The notes under the pieces: generated by a model | The model's database searches: none | Told to the model about the DNA's origin: nothing | What the model saw: only the letters and a program-made list of their open reading frames with translations | Shown: positions 9,501 through 19,000 of the stretch, piece by piece | Layout of the letters: each line of letters opens with the position of its first letter | How positions within the stretch are numbered: position 1 is the stretch's first letter | Program-made: the position numbers and the translations under genes | NCBI GenBank assembly: GCA_005223375.1 | Contig: RXOD01004436.1 | Location: forward strand, 1 to 22,365 | DNA: 22,365 bases | Source of the DNA: Amoebophrya sp. AT5.2 | Lineage: Eukaryota > Sar > Dinophyceae > Syndiniales > Amoebophryaceae | Direction: 5' to 3'

Positions 9501-9826
9501 GAGATGTAGACGGGATGAAAACGGCTTGTGCGAGGCTCGCACTGCTTTCTGATTCTCTTGGCCGCATCGAAGAACGCAATCTGTGCGCGACGGCGGTGAG
9601 ACAGCTGAGCACTGATAAGGCTGCAAAGGAGGCGGGGACCCGCGACGAGCCGCAGCTAACAGTTGCTGCCGCAGGAGCCCTCGACGCGCTGCTGAATGCG
9701 CGCCTACGTGAAAATGAAAAACAAGAGCTTGAACTTCCGGCATGTCAGAAGATAGAGCACGATGGCGATCCCGCAGCGCCGTCGTCGTCGAAGGACTCCG
9801 CTGACGGAATGCTCGTCGATTGCTAG
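6595..9826 (+). CDS. APC5: anaphase-promoting complex subunit 5 (APC5/ANAPC5)
   Basis: Two exons, 6595-7716 and 7862-9826, separated by a 145-bp GT-AG phase-0 intron. Together they encode 1028 residues. The signature APC5 segments are SPCGVFLRRALLDFQKSSFE (from residue 98) and the APC5 TPR segment HYFLLALAGLHYDFGKYEAA (from about residue 295), which continues into a stretch comparable to the 'AxxxxNDSxCLxxCLxWL' family pattern. More TPR-like helices occur near residues 718-790 and 904-950. APC5 is a scaffold of the APC/C ubiquitin ligase platform, holding APC1 and APC4 and linking the TPR arm to the catalytic core during mitosis. The protein is longer than the roughly 755-residue human subunit because of Ser/Gly/Pro-rich inserts (for example residues 240-285 and 410-480). 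The start is the first ATG of the open frame. Confidence 0.85.
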
Positions 9827-10142
9827 GAGGCTGCTGGTGCAAGACATAATGAAGAAGCAATCCTTGGGTTGGTGGAGTGTAACTGGAGCGCTGTTCAATG
9901 TGGCATTGCGGATACCCGATCGGGGGTAGATTGTAAGAGCGAACCGCGACCCTCATAAACTGCAGACTCGACGTTGAAGCATGGTCGCGGTCTAGCGGGT
10001 CCGCGTTCGGTTTCTAAATTGAACATCTTGTTTCTTTGGCGCCGCGCGGATTTTTCATTCTTTTGGTTGGCAATAGTGGAGGATAATCCGTATCGGGAGC
10101 ATCATCCATCGAGCTGGAGAGAAAGCTATTTCACTGACAAAG
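9827..10142. other. intergenic region downstream of APC5
   Basis: No gene is seen. A 9-bp inverted repeat (ACCGCGACC at 9943-9951 and GGTCGCGGT at 9983-9991, 31-nt loop) lies about 115 bp after the APC5 stop. It could be a 3' end structure or chance. Confidence 0.5.
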
Positions 10143-10666
10143 ATGGTACGCAGGAGAGCCCTGGTTCTGTTTGCGGCGCCGCTGGTTGTGGCTGCCGAGT
10201 TTACCCTGCGCGGCGGCCCGGAAGACGATCCGTGCAAAAAAGCGCACAGCTCGGAAGCCTCCTGTGCGGCTGACACCACTACAGGCGGCGGGTAGTATCG
10301 GCATCCTTATAGCGTTAGCTTTTCGATCATTGACATTTCCTCTATCAGCTGATTTTTTGTACGCAAAATCTGAAAATCTAGACGAGAAAGTACCTGAGCC
10401 GCAGAAGGCTGTTGTAGACCACGGTCCCACCTTCTCCATGATAACCCCTTGTAAGGTGCGTGTGGTGCGTCTGCGGTGCCCTTCCATCTGCGTGCTGGAC
10501 GCTCGAGGACGCCAAGCATCTGCCGAAGGCTGTCTTCGACTGTCACTGGCCCTCCGCAAAACCGCAGCTCCCCGTAACGCCAGCAGTGCCACCTGCAACG
10601 GAGGTAGGACAAAACAAGGAGGCGTATGGCAGTGAGGTCGTTCAGCAGAGCGAGCAATGGATTTAA
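10143..10666 (+). CDS. small secreted Cys-rich protein (CxWC...LPSxC type)
   Basis: Two exons (10143-10291 and 10456-10666) with a 164-bp GT-AG phase-2 intron give 119 residues. The N-terminus is a clear signal peptide (MVRRR, then ALVLFAAPLVVAA). The mature part has seven cysteines at 31, 41, 51, 54, 56, 63 and 79. They form a CxWC block followed by ALPSACWTLEDAKHLP and AVFDC, a pattern I recognise from small secreted or lumenal proteins of dinoflagellates and oomycetes that have no established function. The intron falls just before the CVWC block, so the first exon alone looks like a truncated 49-residue ORF; restoring the motif in frame supports the splice. The last 40 residues are Pro/Glu/Gln-rich. 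Likely secreted; the role is unknown. Confidence 0.75.
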
Positions 10667-11370
10667 GCCACGGCGGATTCGGCAATGGAAGGGAATTTAG
10701 AAGCGGATGACAACATCGGCGGTACTGGTACGAAGAAGACTGCAACCGTCGCGGCGTCGCTCTGCTTGCGGGCCGCACGGAGCTTACTTGTGTAACAAAA
10801 ATTATGGAGCCACGTTTGTGATCATGATTTTAGATTTCAATTTCAATGATCCCATGCCCATCATCATCGGAGCCAGTTTTTGCAGCTGAGCAGCGGAACA
10901 AAGCGAGAAACGCGCCTGATCCTTCGGCGAATGAATCACTGGTTCTGATTTTACGCGAGGTCGGAATGCTATGAGAAGATTGGTCGGCATCTCTGTTTTC
11001 TTTCGGCTCGTGCGGATTTCCCGAGTTTTGGATTTGTTTCTTTCTGCCGTGAGGAGCTCTTCAGACGTAGATCCCAAGATCCCGACTCCTTCGCTCGTGC
11101 GCGAAAGGATCTCCAGTAAGTGACTCGTGACAAAATCAAAAGATCATTCTAAATTCGTTCCGATGCCGATCGCTAATTGAATCCAGATCAAAGGAATGCC
11201 TCGTGGATCAGCTCGTGGTAAAATCGGTTTCTCTCAAAACCGAAAAAAAAAACTCGTTCCCGCTGGACGTCGACGTCGTGATGAATACCCTCACCTCACC
11301 TACAAAATTTTTGTTCTCTATTCCTCCAGGGAAACTTGGGTGACAAGTAGAAGAAACAACCCAGCACAAC
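10667..11370. other. intergenic region and RPS14 leader, with a possible 5'-UTR intron
   Basis: No supported gene is present. A 71-nt candidate intron (11116-11186) has a strong donor (CTCCA|GTAAGTG) and an acceptor (AATCCAG). It could be a leader intron of RPS14, as is common in ribosomal-protein genes. Two short ATG frames (36 codons at about 10688; 50 codons at about 10972) have no recognisable content. Confidence 0.35.
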
Positions 11371-12280
11371 ATGGCTCCGAAAACCGCTGATGAAAAGCCG
11401 GTCGCAGAGGCGCCGAAGCTCGGCCCGTCAAACGTATTTGTCTGATGGATTTAGATGTGCCTGTTGACGTTTCAGAGATTGATAAAAGCATTTTCACCTC
11501 CACCTGTTTTTATCACCACCTCCGTGGGTGGAGTTTGTTACGCAGTAATATCCGCACACACGGCTCGGGCTCGCTTCCCCCCAGATGAGCTTTGATATAT
11601 GAGGTGAAGATGAAGATGACCAGTGTCTAAAACTAAATCGAGTCCAAAATCAATTCCGAAATCCCTCAACATAAATACATCAATCTCAACAGGTCGCGCC
11701 GGGTGAAGAAGTGTTCGGAGTCGCGCACATCTTCGCTTCCTTCAACGATACCTTCATCCACGTCACCGACGTGTCCGGACGGGAGACCTTCTGCCGCATC
11801 ACCGGTGGCATGATGGTCAAGGCCGATCGTGACGAGTCTTCGCCGTACGCGGCGATGCTCGCGGCTCAGAACGTCGTCCTGCGCCTCAAAGAGATCGGTA
11901 CTACAGATTCGGATTTTTTCGATTGAATCACGACGACGACTCCTCGGTAGAATTTGTTACGTAGCGTCGAAGTCGCAGCACGTGGAACTGAAGGAGCGCA
12001 CGGCATAGGGTGCGAGTATGTAGTTTTCTGCGGCGCAACGCAGGGACGGCAGGAAAAGAAGGCCCAATCTAAATCAATCTCTCCAACAGGTGTGACCGCC
12101 ATCCACGTCAAGCTCCGCGCTACCGGTGGGGTGAAGAGCCGCTCCCCGGGCCCGGGTGCGCAGCACGCCCTCCGTGCGCTTGCGCGTAACGGTATGAAGA
12201 TTGGCCGTATCGAGGACGTCACCCCGATCCCGCACGACACCACCCGCAAGGCCCATGGTCGCCGTGGTCGCCGTTTGTGA
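11371..12280 (+). CDS. RPS14: 40S ribosomal protein uS11 (RPS14)
   Basis: Three exons (11371-11433, 11693-11897, 12090-12280) with two GT-AG introns (phases 0 and 1) encode 152 residues, against 151 in human. Strong family identity throughout: [15 protein letters not shown] and VHVTD-type strands, [17 protein letters not shown], then [15 protein letters not shown], and [20 protein letters not shown], ending in the basic GRRGRRL tail. uS11 sits on the 40S platform near the mRNA exit and the 3' end of 18S rRNA, and is required for its maturation. The N-terminus ([15 protein letters not shown]) is the usual variable eukaryotic extension. All three junctions reproduce the family sequence without gaps, so the model is firm and gives a reference for this genome's canonical introns. 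Confidence 0.98.
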
Positions 12281-13187
12281 GTGGATTCTTACACCTGGTG
12301 GAAAACGAACACGCGCTGGTGGGGATTCTGGCTGTTGGCACTCACTACAATTTGTTGTGGGGCGCAGAGAGTCGGATGTGGACTCGGACTGGACTAATAG
12401 AAGAGCAGGGGTAGCAGCTCTTGGAGGCACTGCTTTCGTGAGGCTAAACAAGAGTTTTCGAGTCGTGGACTGAGTTTCTTCTACAAACCAAAGCAAGCGT
12501 GAGAGGACGGCCCTCAGGAAGACCTGTCGCTCGAAACCTAAATCTGAGAGTGTTCACCTTGTCCTATCTTGCTGGCAACTTCACCACACGGAGTTCGGTC
12601 AAAACATCAGTCGGTCTGTATGTACGTCGTACACAAGTACTCGTGGTCGAAGCGAGTCGTACGGATTTCCATTGTACTCCTGAAATCTCAGAATTGACGG
12701 CATAGCCCGACACACGAAATCGGTCTATGGACACTGTGTGAGCTCTATTGCCGTTGTTGCTGGAACGTTTGCGTTGCGTGGTGACCTTCCCTTTCGGTGA
12801 AAAGGCGCGTGGGGCCGATATCCAAGCGAGTGATCGCGTAATTGCGTCGGCCCCTCCTATTGGAATCGTCCGAATGCAACGTTGTTGTGCTCATTCTCGT
12901 CTGCGTGCGAAAGCGCGACTCCGTGAAATGCGTCTCTGTGTTTAAGTAAGTACATTTGATTTCCCCGGATACTCACCTCCCTGCAGGAGCAATGACCCCA
13001 CGGCCACCAGGCCGAATCTAATTTGTGTCTTTCCGAGCCCCTTGTATGACTTGATGCGATTCCCTATTCCATCTATACTGCATGATGAGCCAACAAGAAA
13101 TGATGTTTGGTGAATGCTAGAAACCGAGGTGCAACTCGCGTGGAGAGACTGACCATCAGAAAAAACAACCGCTCACGAGGTGGCGTG
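12281..13187. other. intergenic region between RPS14 and the surface-protein gene
   Basis: No protein gene or identifiable structured RNA can be supported. Several 60-70-codon frames occur but lack good starts or recognisable content. It probably contains the RPS14 3' UTR and the promoter and leader of the next gene. Confidence 0.4.
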
Positions 13188-14989
13188 ATGTCTGGACTTC
13201 TACGGCCGCACATGTGGCTTTTGGGATTGGCCACAAATATTGTTCGCGATGGCGCGGCGAACGGATCACCTAGCGATCATGGATCAGCACCAAGAACAGC
13301 AACTCTTGATGAACTGGATTCCCGGGAACGCCTTGCGAAGAGGACGCTCCGCGAAGCAGCGGGGGTGGTTTCGGAAGCATTCGCAGCGCCTGCTAGGGAA
13401 GCAGCTTCGCTCGAAGTACCGCACAGCGATCTGAATCCCTTCGTCGAGGTCGCCAACTTGCCCGATAACGCCTTCTTCTACGTGCCGAACTCGGCGTCGC
13501 AGGAGTCGGAGAATGAAGATCGCATGCTTTCTGCCAACGAGACTATCGTGGTAACGACCACGACGACCACAACCACGACCACGCCGTACTCAATATACAA
13601 CACGATGACGACAACAACGACGCGTGGCGAGAGGATCCAAGAGGTGTACGCGACGCCGGTAGATTACTTCCAGGTGCGCGTGACTACCACAACGCCACCG
13701 CCGACAACCACCACCACCGTAGCGCCACGAATTATAATTATGCCGATAATCGAGACGATGCCACCACTACCAGTCGTGCAACCAAGATCGGTGAACATCA
13801 CCGCAGCAATGGAAGCACGAGCGGCGCAAAACATCAATGGCTCGACCATGCTTCATAGTACTCGCTTTATGTTTTGCCTTTGCTTCGTGGTTTTGAGCTG
13901 CGGTTGAGGACGAAATACATGTAGCTTTCGAGAAAAAGTTATATATCATTTATCATCAGGCACGACACGAGCACGACGGAAAATCAAAATCCTAGGCAGT
14001 GAATGCCGTAGGAGCTAGATTCAAACTCATCAGCAGGCGCATTTTTCTAGTAATTGGCACCACCCAGTAGGTCAAAGGGTAGGAATGCGATTCAATTGTC
14101 GAACAGCACAAATTTAATTGATAAAAACTTTTTTGCAGCAATGGCGCCGCCCACGAGCGCCAATGAGCTGATGGATCAGATGGCTCTTGAGGCTGCCAGA
14201 ACAACGACCACGACGACACCCCCGCCCTACCTCATCAAGCTCCGGCTCGAGGTGCAGCTCTCCCTACCCGAACAGGTGCAGCTGTCGCAGGCAACCTCCG
14301 TGTGGTCGGACGATCCTGGTTTTGTTGACAGCTGGCAGCAGGGCCTCTGCTGGACCATCAAGGCCGACATTCGCGCTAGGTTTTTGCGATGCCTGAACGT
14401 GCAGCTGCTGCGCATCGCAGAATCCGTCGGCTTCGAAGGCCGGCGCACGCTGCGCGTACTCGCTGACGTTGTCGGCGGTATGCTGGTGCCGCGACAGCCG
14501 GAGTTAACCCTGTCCGCGGCAGCACTTGCACCAAGCAGCAAGAACCCGTCTTCGGAGGACGCGACTGACTCGGAACAAGAGAGAAGCCTGCAGGCACTGG
14601 GCGCCACGACCACAGCCCCCGGGCGGAAGATGGCGTCCGTGTTTCTTGAGTACCAGGTGGGGATCCAAAGTCCGGCAGAAGCGAACTCGGTGTTCGTGGC
14701 AGCCAAGGAAATGCCGAAGGACACGCTGTCGGGAAATTTGAACCTCTTCGTGATGCGCGCGCAGGCGGCTGACGATCTGTCGGCGTCAACGCGGTTTATT
14801 CTACCCATTGTGAGCACAGTGACGGAGGTTGTGCAGGGAAACTCAACGAGCGGCGGACGCATCGAGAGAATCGAGGGGCAGGAAGTGCCCGCAACGAATG
14901 CGGCGGGCGGCACTGGTCGTGGGGGATGCGTTGCAGCGGGTCTGACGATGATCGTGTTACTCAGTGGAGTGTGGGGACTGCCGTGGTAG
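13188..14989 (+). CDS. Thr-rich, probably GPI-anchored surface or secreted protein
   Basis: Two exons (13188-13857, 14139-14989) joined by a 281-bp GT-AG phase-1 intron (acceptor TTTTTTGCAG) encode 506 residues. Several poly-Thr blocks (about residues 124-133, 144-149, 168-171, 175-179, and after the junction) resemble the mucin-like linkers of dinoflagellate surface proteins. They alternate with ordered segments such as LIKLRLEVQLSLPEQVQLSQ. The C-terminus is a classic GPI-attachment pattern: small residues (GGTGRGG), then about 18 hydrophobic residues ending VLLSGVWGLPW. The N-terminus (MSGLLRPHMWLLGLATNI) is only a mediocre signal peptide, so an additional upstream exon is possible. No catalytic motif is recognised. 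Confidence 0.6.
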
Positions 14990-15483
14990 CGTGAAGCCTC
15001 TCTCTCGGATGCAGGGGTTTGCGAGGGACGCGATGCTGAAAGGGCACGAAGAAATTCATGGAAGCGTCGCAAGCGCAACTACATACTTTCTTGTCGAAGA
15101 CATATTTGTTCTATAATTTCTTTCTGCTGCTAGCCTCGCTCGCACAGAACAATGCATGTTGCCCTCTTGCACGACCACAAGCCACTGAAAGAAATTCGCG
15201 CGGTACATACTTACAGAATTTTTACTGATTCCTTGCACGTGCGGGGCATAAAGTGACTGCGTAGCAAATGATTTTTACAACGGTGAGTGAGGAACGGGAT
15301 CCGGATGAACGACATGAGAGTATAGGAGGAAGCACGTACGAGGTGGAAACAAAAAAAGAACACGTTTCTGAGGAATGCTAAGCCAAATTACTGGGGGCAG
15401 AGTGTTCTGGCTCGCGCCACGCGCTGACATCAGACTTAGATGAGGGCGCGCAACTGCAGAAGATGGAACAGGCTGCGTACTCG
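14990..15483. other. intergenic region
   Basis: No supported gene, repeat or RNA is seen. The stretch is AT-richer than the neighbouring genes. Confidence 0.5.
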
Positions 15484-15723
15484 CTACTGCCTGCAGGCAT
15501 CTTCTTCCTTAGAGAACTTTGCCAGCAGTTCCATGCATTCTCCGCAACTACTCGCACTGTGAGCCTCCTGTGGATGTGTTAGCAAACTGCCAGGCAAGGG
15601 CGACGTAGAGATTGTTGTCGTGTTATACGGTAGCTTTTTATAATTTGTCCACCATGCGTTGTCGGCGTTGACTCCACTTGCCTTGTCTCCGACGAATTTT
15701 CGCGCCTCACCGGCAGCATCCAT
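15484..15723 (-). CDS. possible small minus-strand protein or terminal exon
   Basis: An ATG at 15723 on the minus strand opens a 79-residue frame that ends with a plausible soluble C-terminus (CGECMELLAKFSKEEDACRQ). The frame is also open for 46 codons upstream, so it could be the last exon of a longer minus-strand gene. It would be the only minus-strand gene here. No family is recognised, and chance is a real alternative. Confidence 0.2.
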   Translation of the reverse strand: MDAAGEARKFVGDKASGVNADNAWWTNYKKLPYNTTTISTSPLPGSLLTHPQEAHSASSCGECMELLAKFSKEEDACRQ

Positions 15724-16049
15724 TGGCGCACTGATTCCGGATCCTGTCTCGCGGTGTCCGGCCAGTTTCCGTATCTGGCACGACGGGCGGGGGGTTGGGC
15801 GACGCGAGCGGGGAAAGCGCTGTGACGGCGAGACACGAAAAGGCGAGGTCTGAAAGGCCAAAAATTTTTTTTGTCAGATGAAGATCGCTCTTGCGGCTAC
15901 GGACGCCGGACGAGGCTGTTGCGCCTGAAGTAGCTCATCGCGCCGTAGCTTCCACCTCGCCGGGCGTGGTCGTACGGCAAAAAACGCGTCTACGCTCTCC
16001 TTCCAGCCATACATTCATAAAGCCCCCGCGTTGTTCACCAATCGAGAAG
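15724..16049. other. presumed promoter and leader of the PROPPIN gene
   Basis: Nothing beyond open frames without recognisable content. The frame of the next gene is open from 15891, but similarity to the family begins only at the ATG at 16050. Confidence 0.4.
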
Positions 16050-19000
16050 ATGGAGAAGTCGAACGTTTTCCTCCTCTCGTACGCATGGAACCAGGACCAT
16101 ACTTGCTTTATTTGCGGCACCACTCAGGGCTTTCGGGTGTTCACCGTGAATCCGCTGGTCGAGGTCCACCGTCGCGAACGGGAGACCGCGAATGCCTGCG
16201 CCTTGGTCGCGATGTTGTTCAAGACCAACATCTTCCCTTTGGTGCGCTGTCTCGAGCAGCAGGGCCGGCAGAACAGCAACCGCGTCACGATCTGGGACGA
16301 CAACAAGCAGGCGATGGTCGGAGAGCTGAGCAACCGCCACGAGGTGCGGGGAATCGTGCTGCGGAGGGACGTGATCGCGATGGTGTGCGAATACAGCATC
16401 TACCTGTACACGACGGACGTGCTGCGGCTGATCCTGCACGTGGCGACCAGCTGCAACGCGAGGGGACTGTGCGCACTCAGCCCGAAAGACAAGGCATGGG
16501 TGCTGTGCTGTCCGGGGCAGACCGCGGGTATCCGGGGGCCACTTCGTTGGAGCTATGCAATTTCGGCGCCCTTGATGCGGGGCCTTTTCTATGCATGTAT
16601 TTCTTGGGAGGAGAAGGATGTATTCACAAACTCATGATTGGAGTGGTTCATCTTCTTCTTCACCAGGTACGATCCGCGTGCAGCACGGGCAAGTCGAGGA
16701 GCAGCAGTTGGTGAGCCCGGGAAACACAAGCCACGTCTTCACCGCGCACCAGGGAAGCCTCGCGGCGCTCAGCATAAATCAAAATTTTTTAAAAAAAGCG
16801 ATGAGCGCTTTGAAGCTCTCGCGGTGCTGGTGAAATGGTTTCAAAAAGGACGGCAAATGGGGCCACCCTTGGGACGTGCCATCTGAAAGTGTTCTGAAAG
16901 TGTTGGGAGCTTCCATCTGAAAGTGTTGGGAGTTGCCGTCTGAAAGTATTGGAGAGTCTGGGGACTTGTGGACCTTCTCTAAGTCCGGAAAACTAGGCAG
17001 CGGAACGTCCATGAGAAGCCCGGGGGAAAACGCGTAACCCTATAGTATCTGGACGCTTTCGGAACGTCCATGAGAAGCCCGGGAGAAAACGCGTAACCCT
17101 ATAGTATATGGATGATAGCGCTCACTCTTTCCCTCTAGGTCTACGTGCTGGATGCCGATAATTGAGATCGACATCGTCGGCACGTGTTGATGCGTTTTCG
17201 GTGTCCAGATGAAAGTGTTTTGCGCTCTTTCGCTCTTCAGATCAGAGAGAGTTTCCGGCGGCCAAATGAAAGTGTATCATGAAAGTGTTTCGACCTATGG
17301 CATGGTGACCCCCCGCTATGTCGGCCGATAAAGGAAGCAGCACCGCGAGAGCTTCAAAGCGCTCATCGCTAAGGTGAAAAAAAAAAAAAAAGCGATGAGC
17401 GCTTTGAAGCTCTCGCGGTGCTACGTGGCTACTTTCATTATCATCTGCGCACCTTCACTAGTGACCTCCCTGAAGCATTTGAGGCCTAGAGTCTGAAGGC
17501 GTGCCCTGTATCCAAGGGCGTATTTCGGATGTATTTTGCGCCTTGCTGTTAGCATCCGTGGCTCTTTCTAAACCGGCCCCAAGCGCAATCCAGCAGGACA
17601 TCGGGTAGTCGGCAGCCTCAAGCAGCTCGTTGATGTCCTGTGAGAAAGAACAAGCATGCTTATAGCGGTGGGGTAGCTCCGGAAGCACGACGTAGGCGTA
17701 GCGGTGCGAGTATAATAATATTTGCGCCGAACGAGTATGCTGTAGGAACGTACAACACAAAGTAAGCAGTAGGAATAGGGGATGAAGCGTAATAATAGTA
17801 CGCGGCGGCCTGCCTTCAAGGCAGGCGATAAGACCGCGCAGCTGCAGAAAGATGATAATGAAAGTAGCCACGTAAAGATGTAGCACCGAGAGAGCTTCAA
17901 AGCGCTCATCGATGTAAATCAAAATTTTTTAAAAATATCGATGAGCGCTTTGAAGCTCTCGCGGTGCAGTTGCGAAGCCGGGAAGCGGGGCAGTCGGCAG
18001 CCTGTCTGGCGGCCAGATACCGACGGGGCAAGGGGTTCATTCTGGGTCCAAGTGTCTCCCTTTGGGTCTCCCTTTGAGTCTTGGTTTAGACCTCAACCAC
18101 GGACCCAAGAGGAGACCCAAACGGAAGCCACTCCAACCACTCTGATGCCTCGTCCTGGGTGTAGAGATAGAACAGCATGGTGCCCGAGCCATCGGTGTCG
18201 ACCAGCCACCACCAGAAAACGTGGACATGGACATGTTGCGTTTCCATACACCACCGCGAGAGCTTCAAAGCGCTCATCGATGTAGGCAGTTTTTCGCTAA
18301 AAAGCATAAACCAAACGGGGACCCTGATCGCGAGCGCAAGCGAGCAAGGTACTGCTCGCTACCTACGTTGCTTTGTGAAGAACGGCGGCGACGTACTTAA
18401 GAAAGTACTCAGTTGCTGGAGGTTCTTCTTTGTCGTACTATAGAAGGAGCCGCCACTTCTTCGAACAAGAGTATTGAGTTTGAGATCGATCCCGAAACTG
18501 CTTCGGCTATCAGGAACCGTCGTGCGCGTTTTTCTGGCGTCAAACGGGCAGGTGCTTCACGAACTCAGACGCGGTTCGTCACCATGCACCATTTCCTGCA
18601 TTACGTTTCGCTCGGATGACAAGTACTTCTTGACTATTAATAGAATTACTTTCCATACTTTTACTTTTTCACTTTTTTTCTCTTTTCTTGTCAGGACGAG
18701 CACTGTATACTAGCCCCTTTTCCAGCACCCCACGTTGCAGGTGTTGAAAGTGAAATGACAATCGGCAAAGGTACCTCGCCGTCGCTTCGAGCAGTCCGAC
18801 CGTGCACATTTTCCGACTCGACCAAGGCGGCACGGGCGAGGGGGAGGTGGTGGAGCGTGGCAGCCACCTGCCGGAACGCTTCGAGGGCGGTCTGTCCTCT
18901 GCGGCTCTCGGAGGTGGTCCTCCTCCCATGGGTGGTGGGGCGCACTCGGCGAGCTCAACTGCCGTAGGAGGCGAGGCTGCCGCTGCAAATAGCAGTGGAG

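Noticed and set aside
13078..13155. Possible C/D-box snoRNA (ATGATGA near 13081, CTGA near 13149)
   Set aside because: Boxes match only weakly, there is no terminal stem beyond about 3 bp, and no C'/D' pair is clear. Such pairs are common by chance.
14227..15078. Long minus-strand frame of 283 codons over the surface-protein gene
   Set aside because: It mirrors exon 2 of the plus-strand gene, which has a coherent Thr-rich and GPI-tail architecture. The minus frame has no features.
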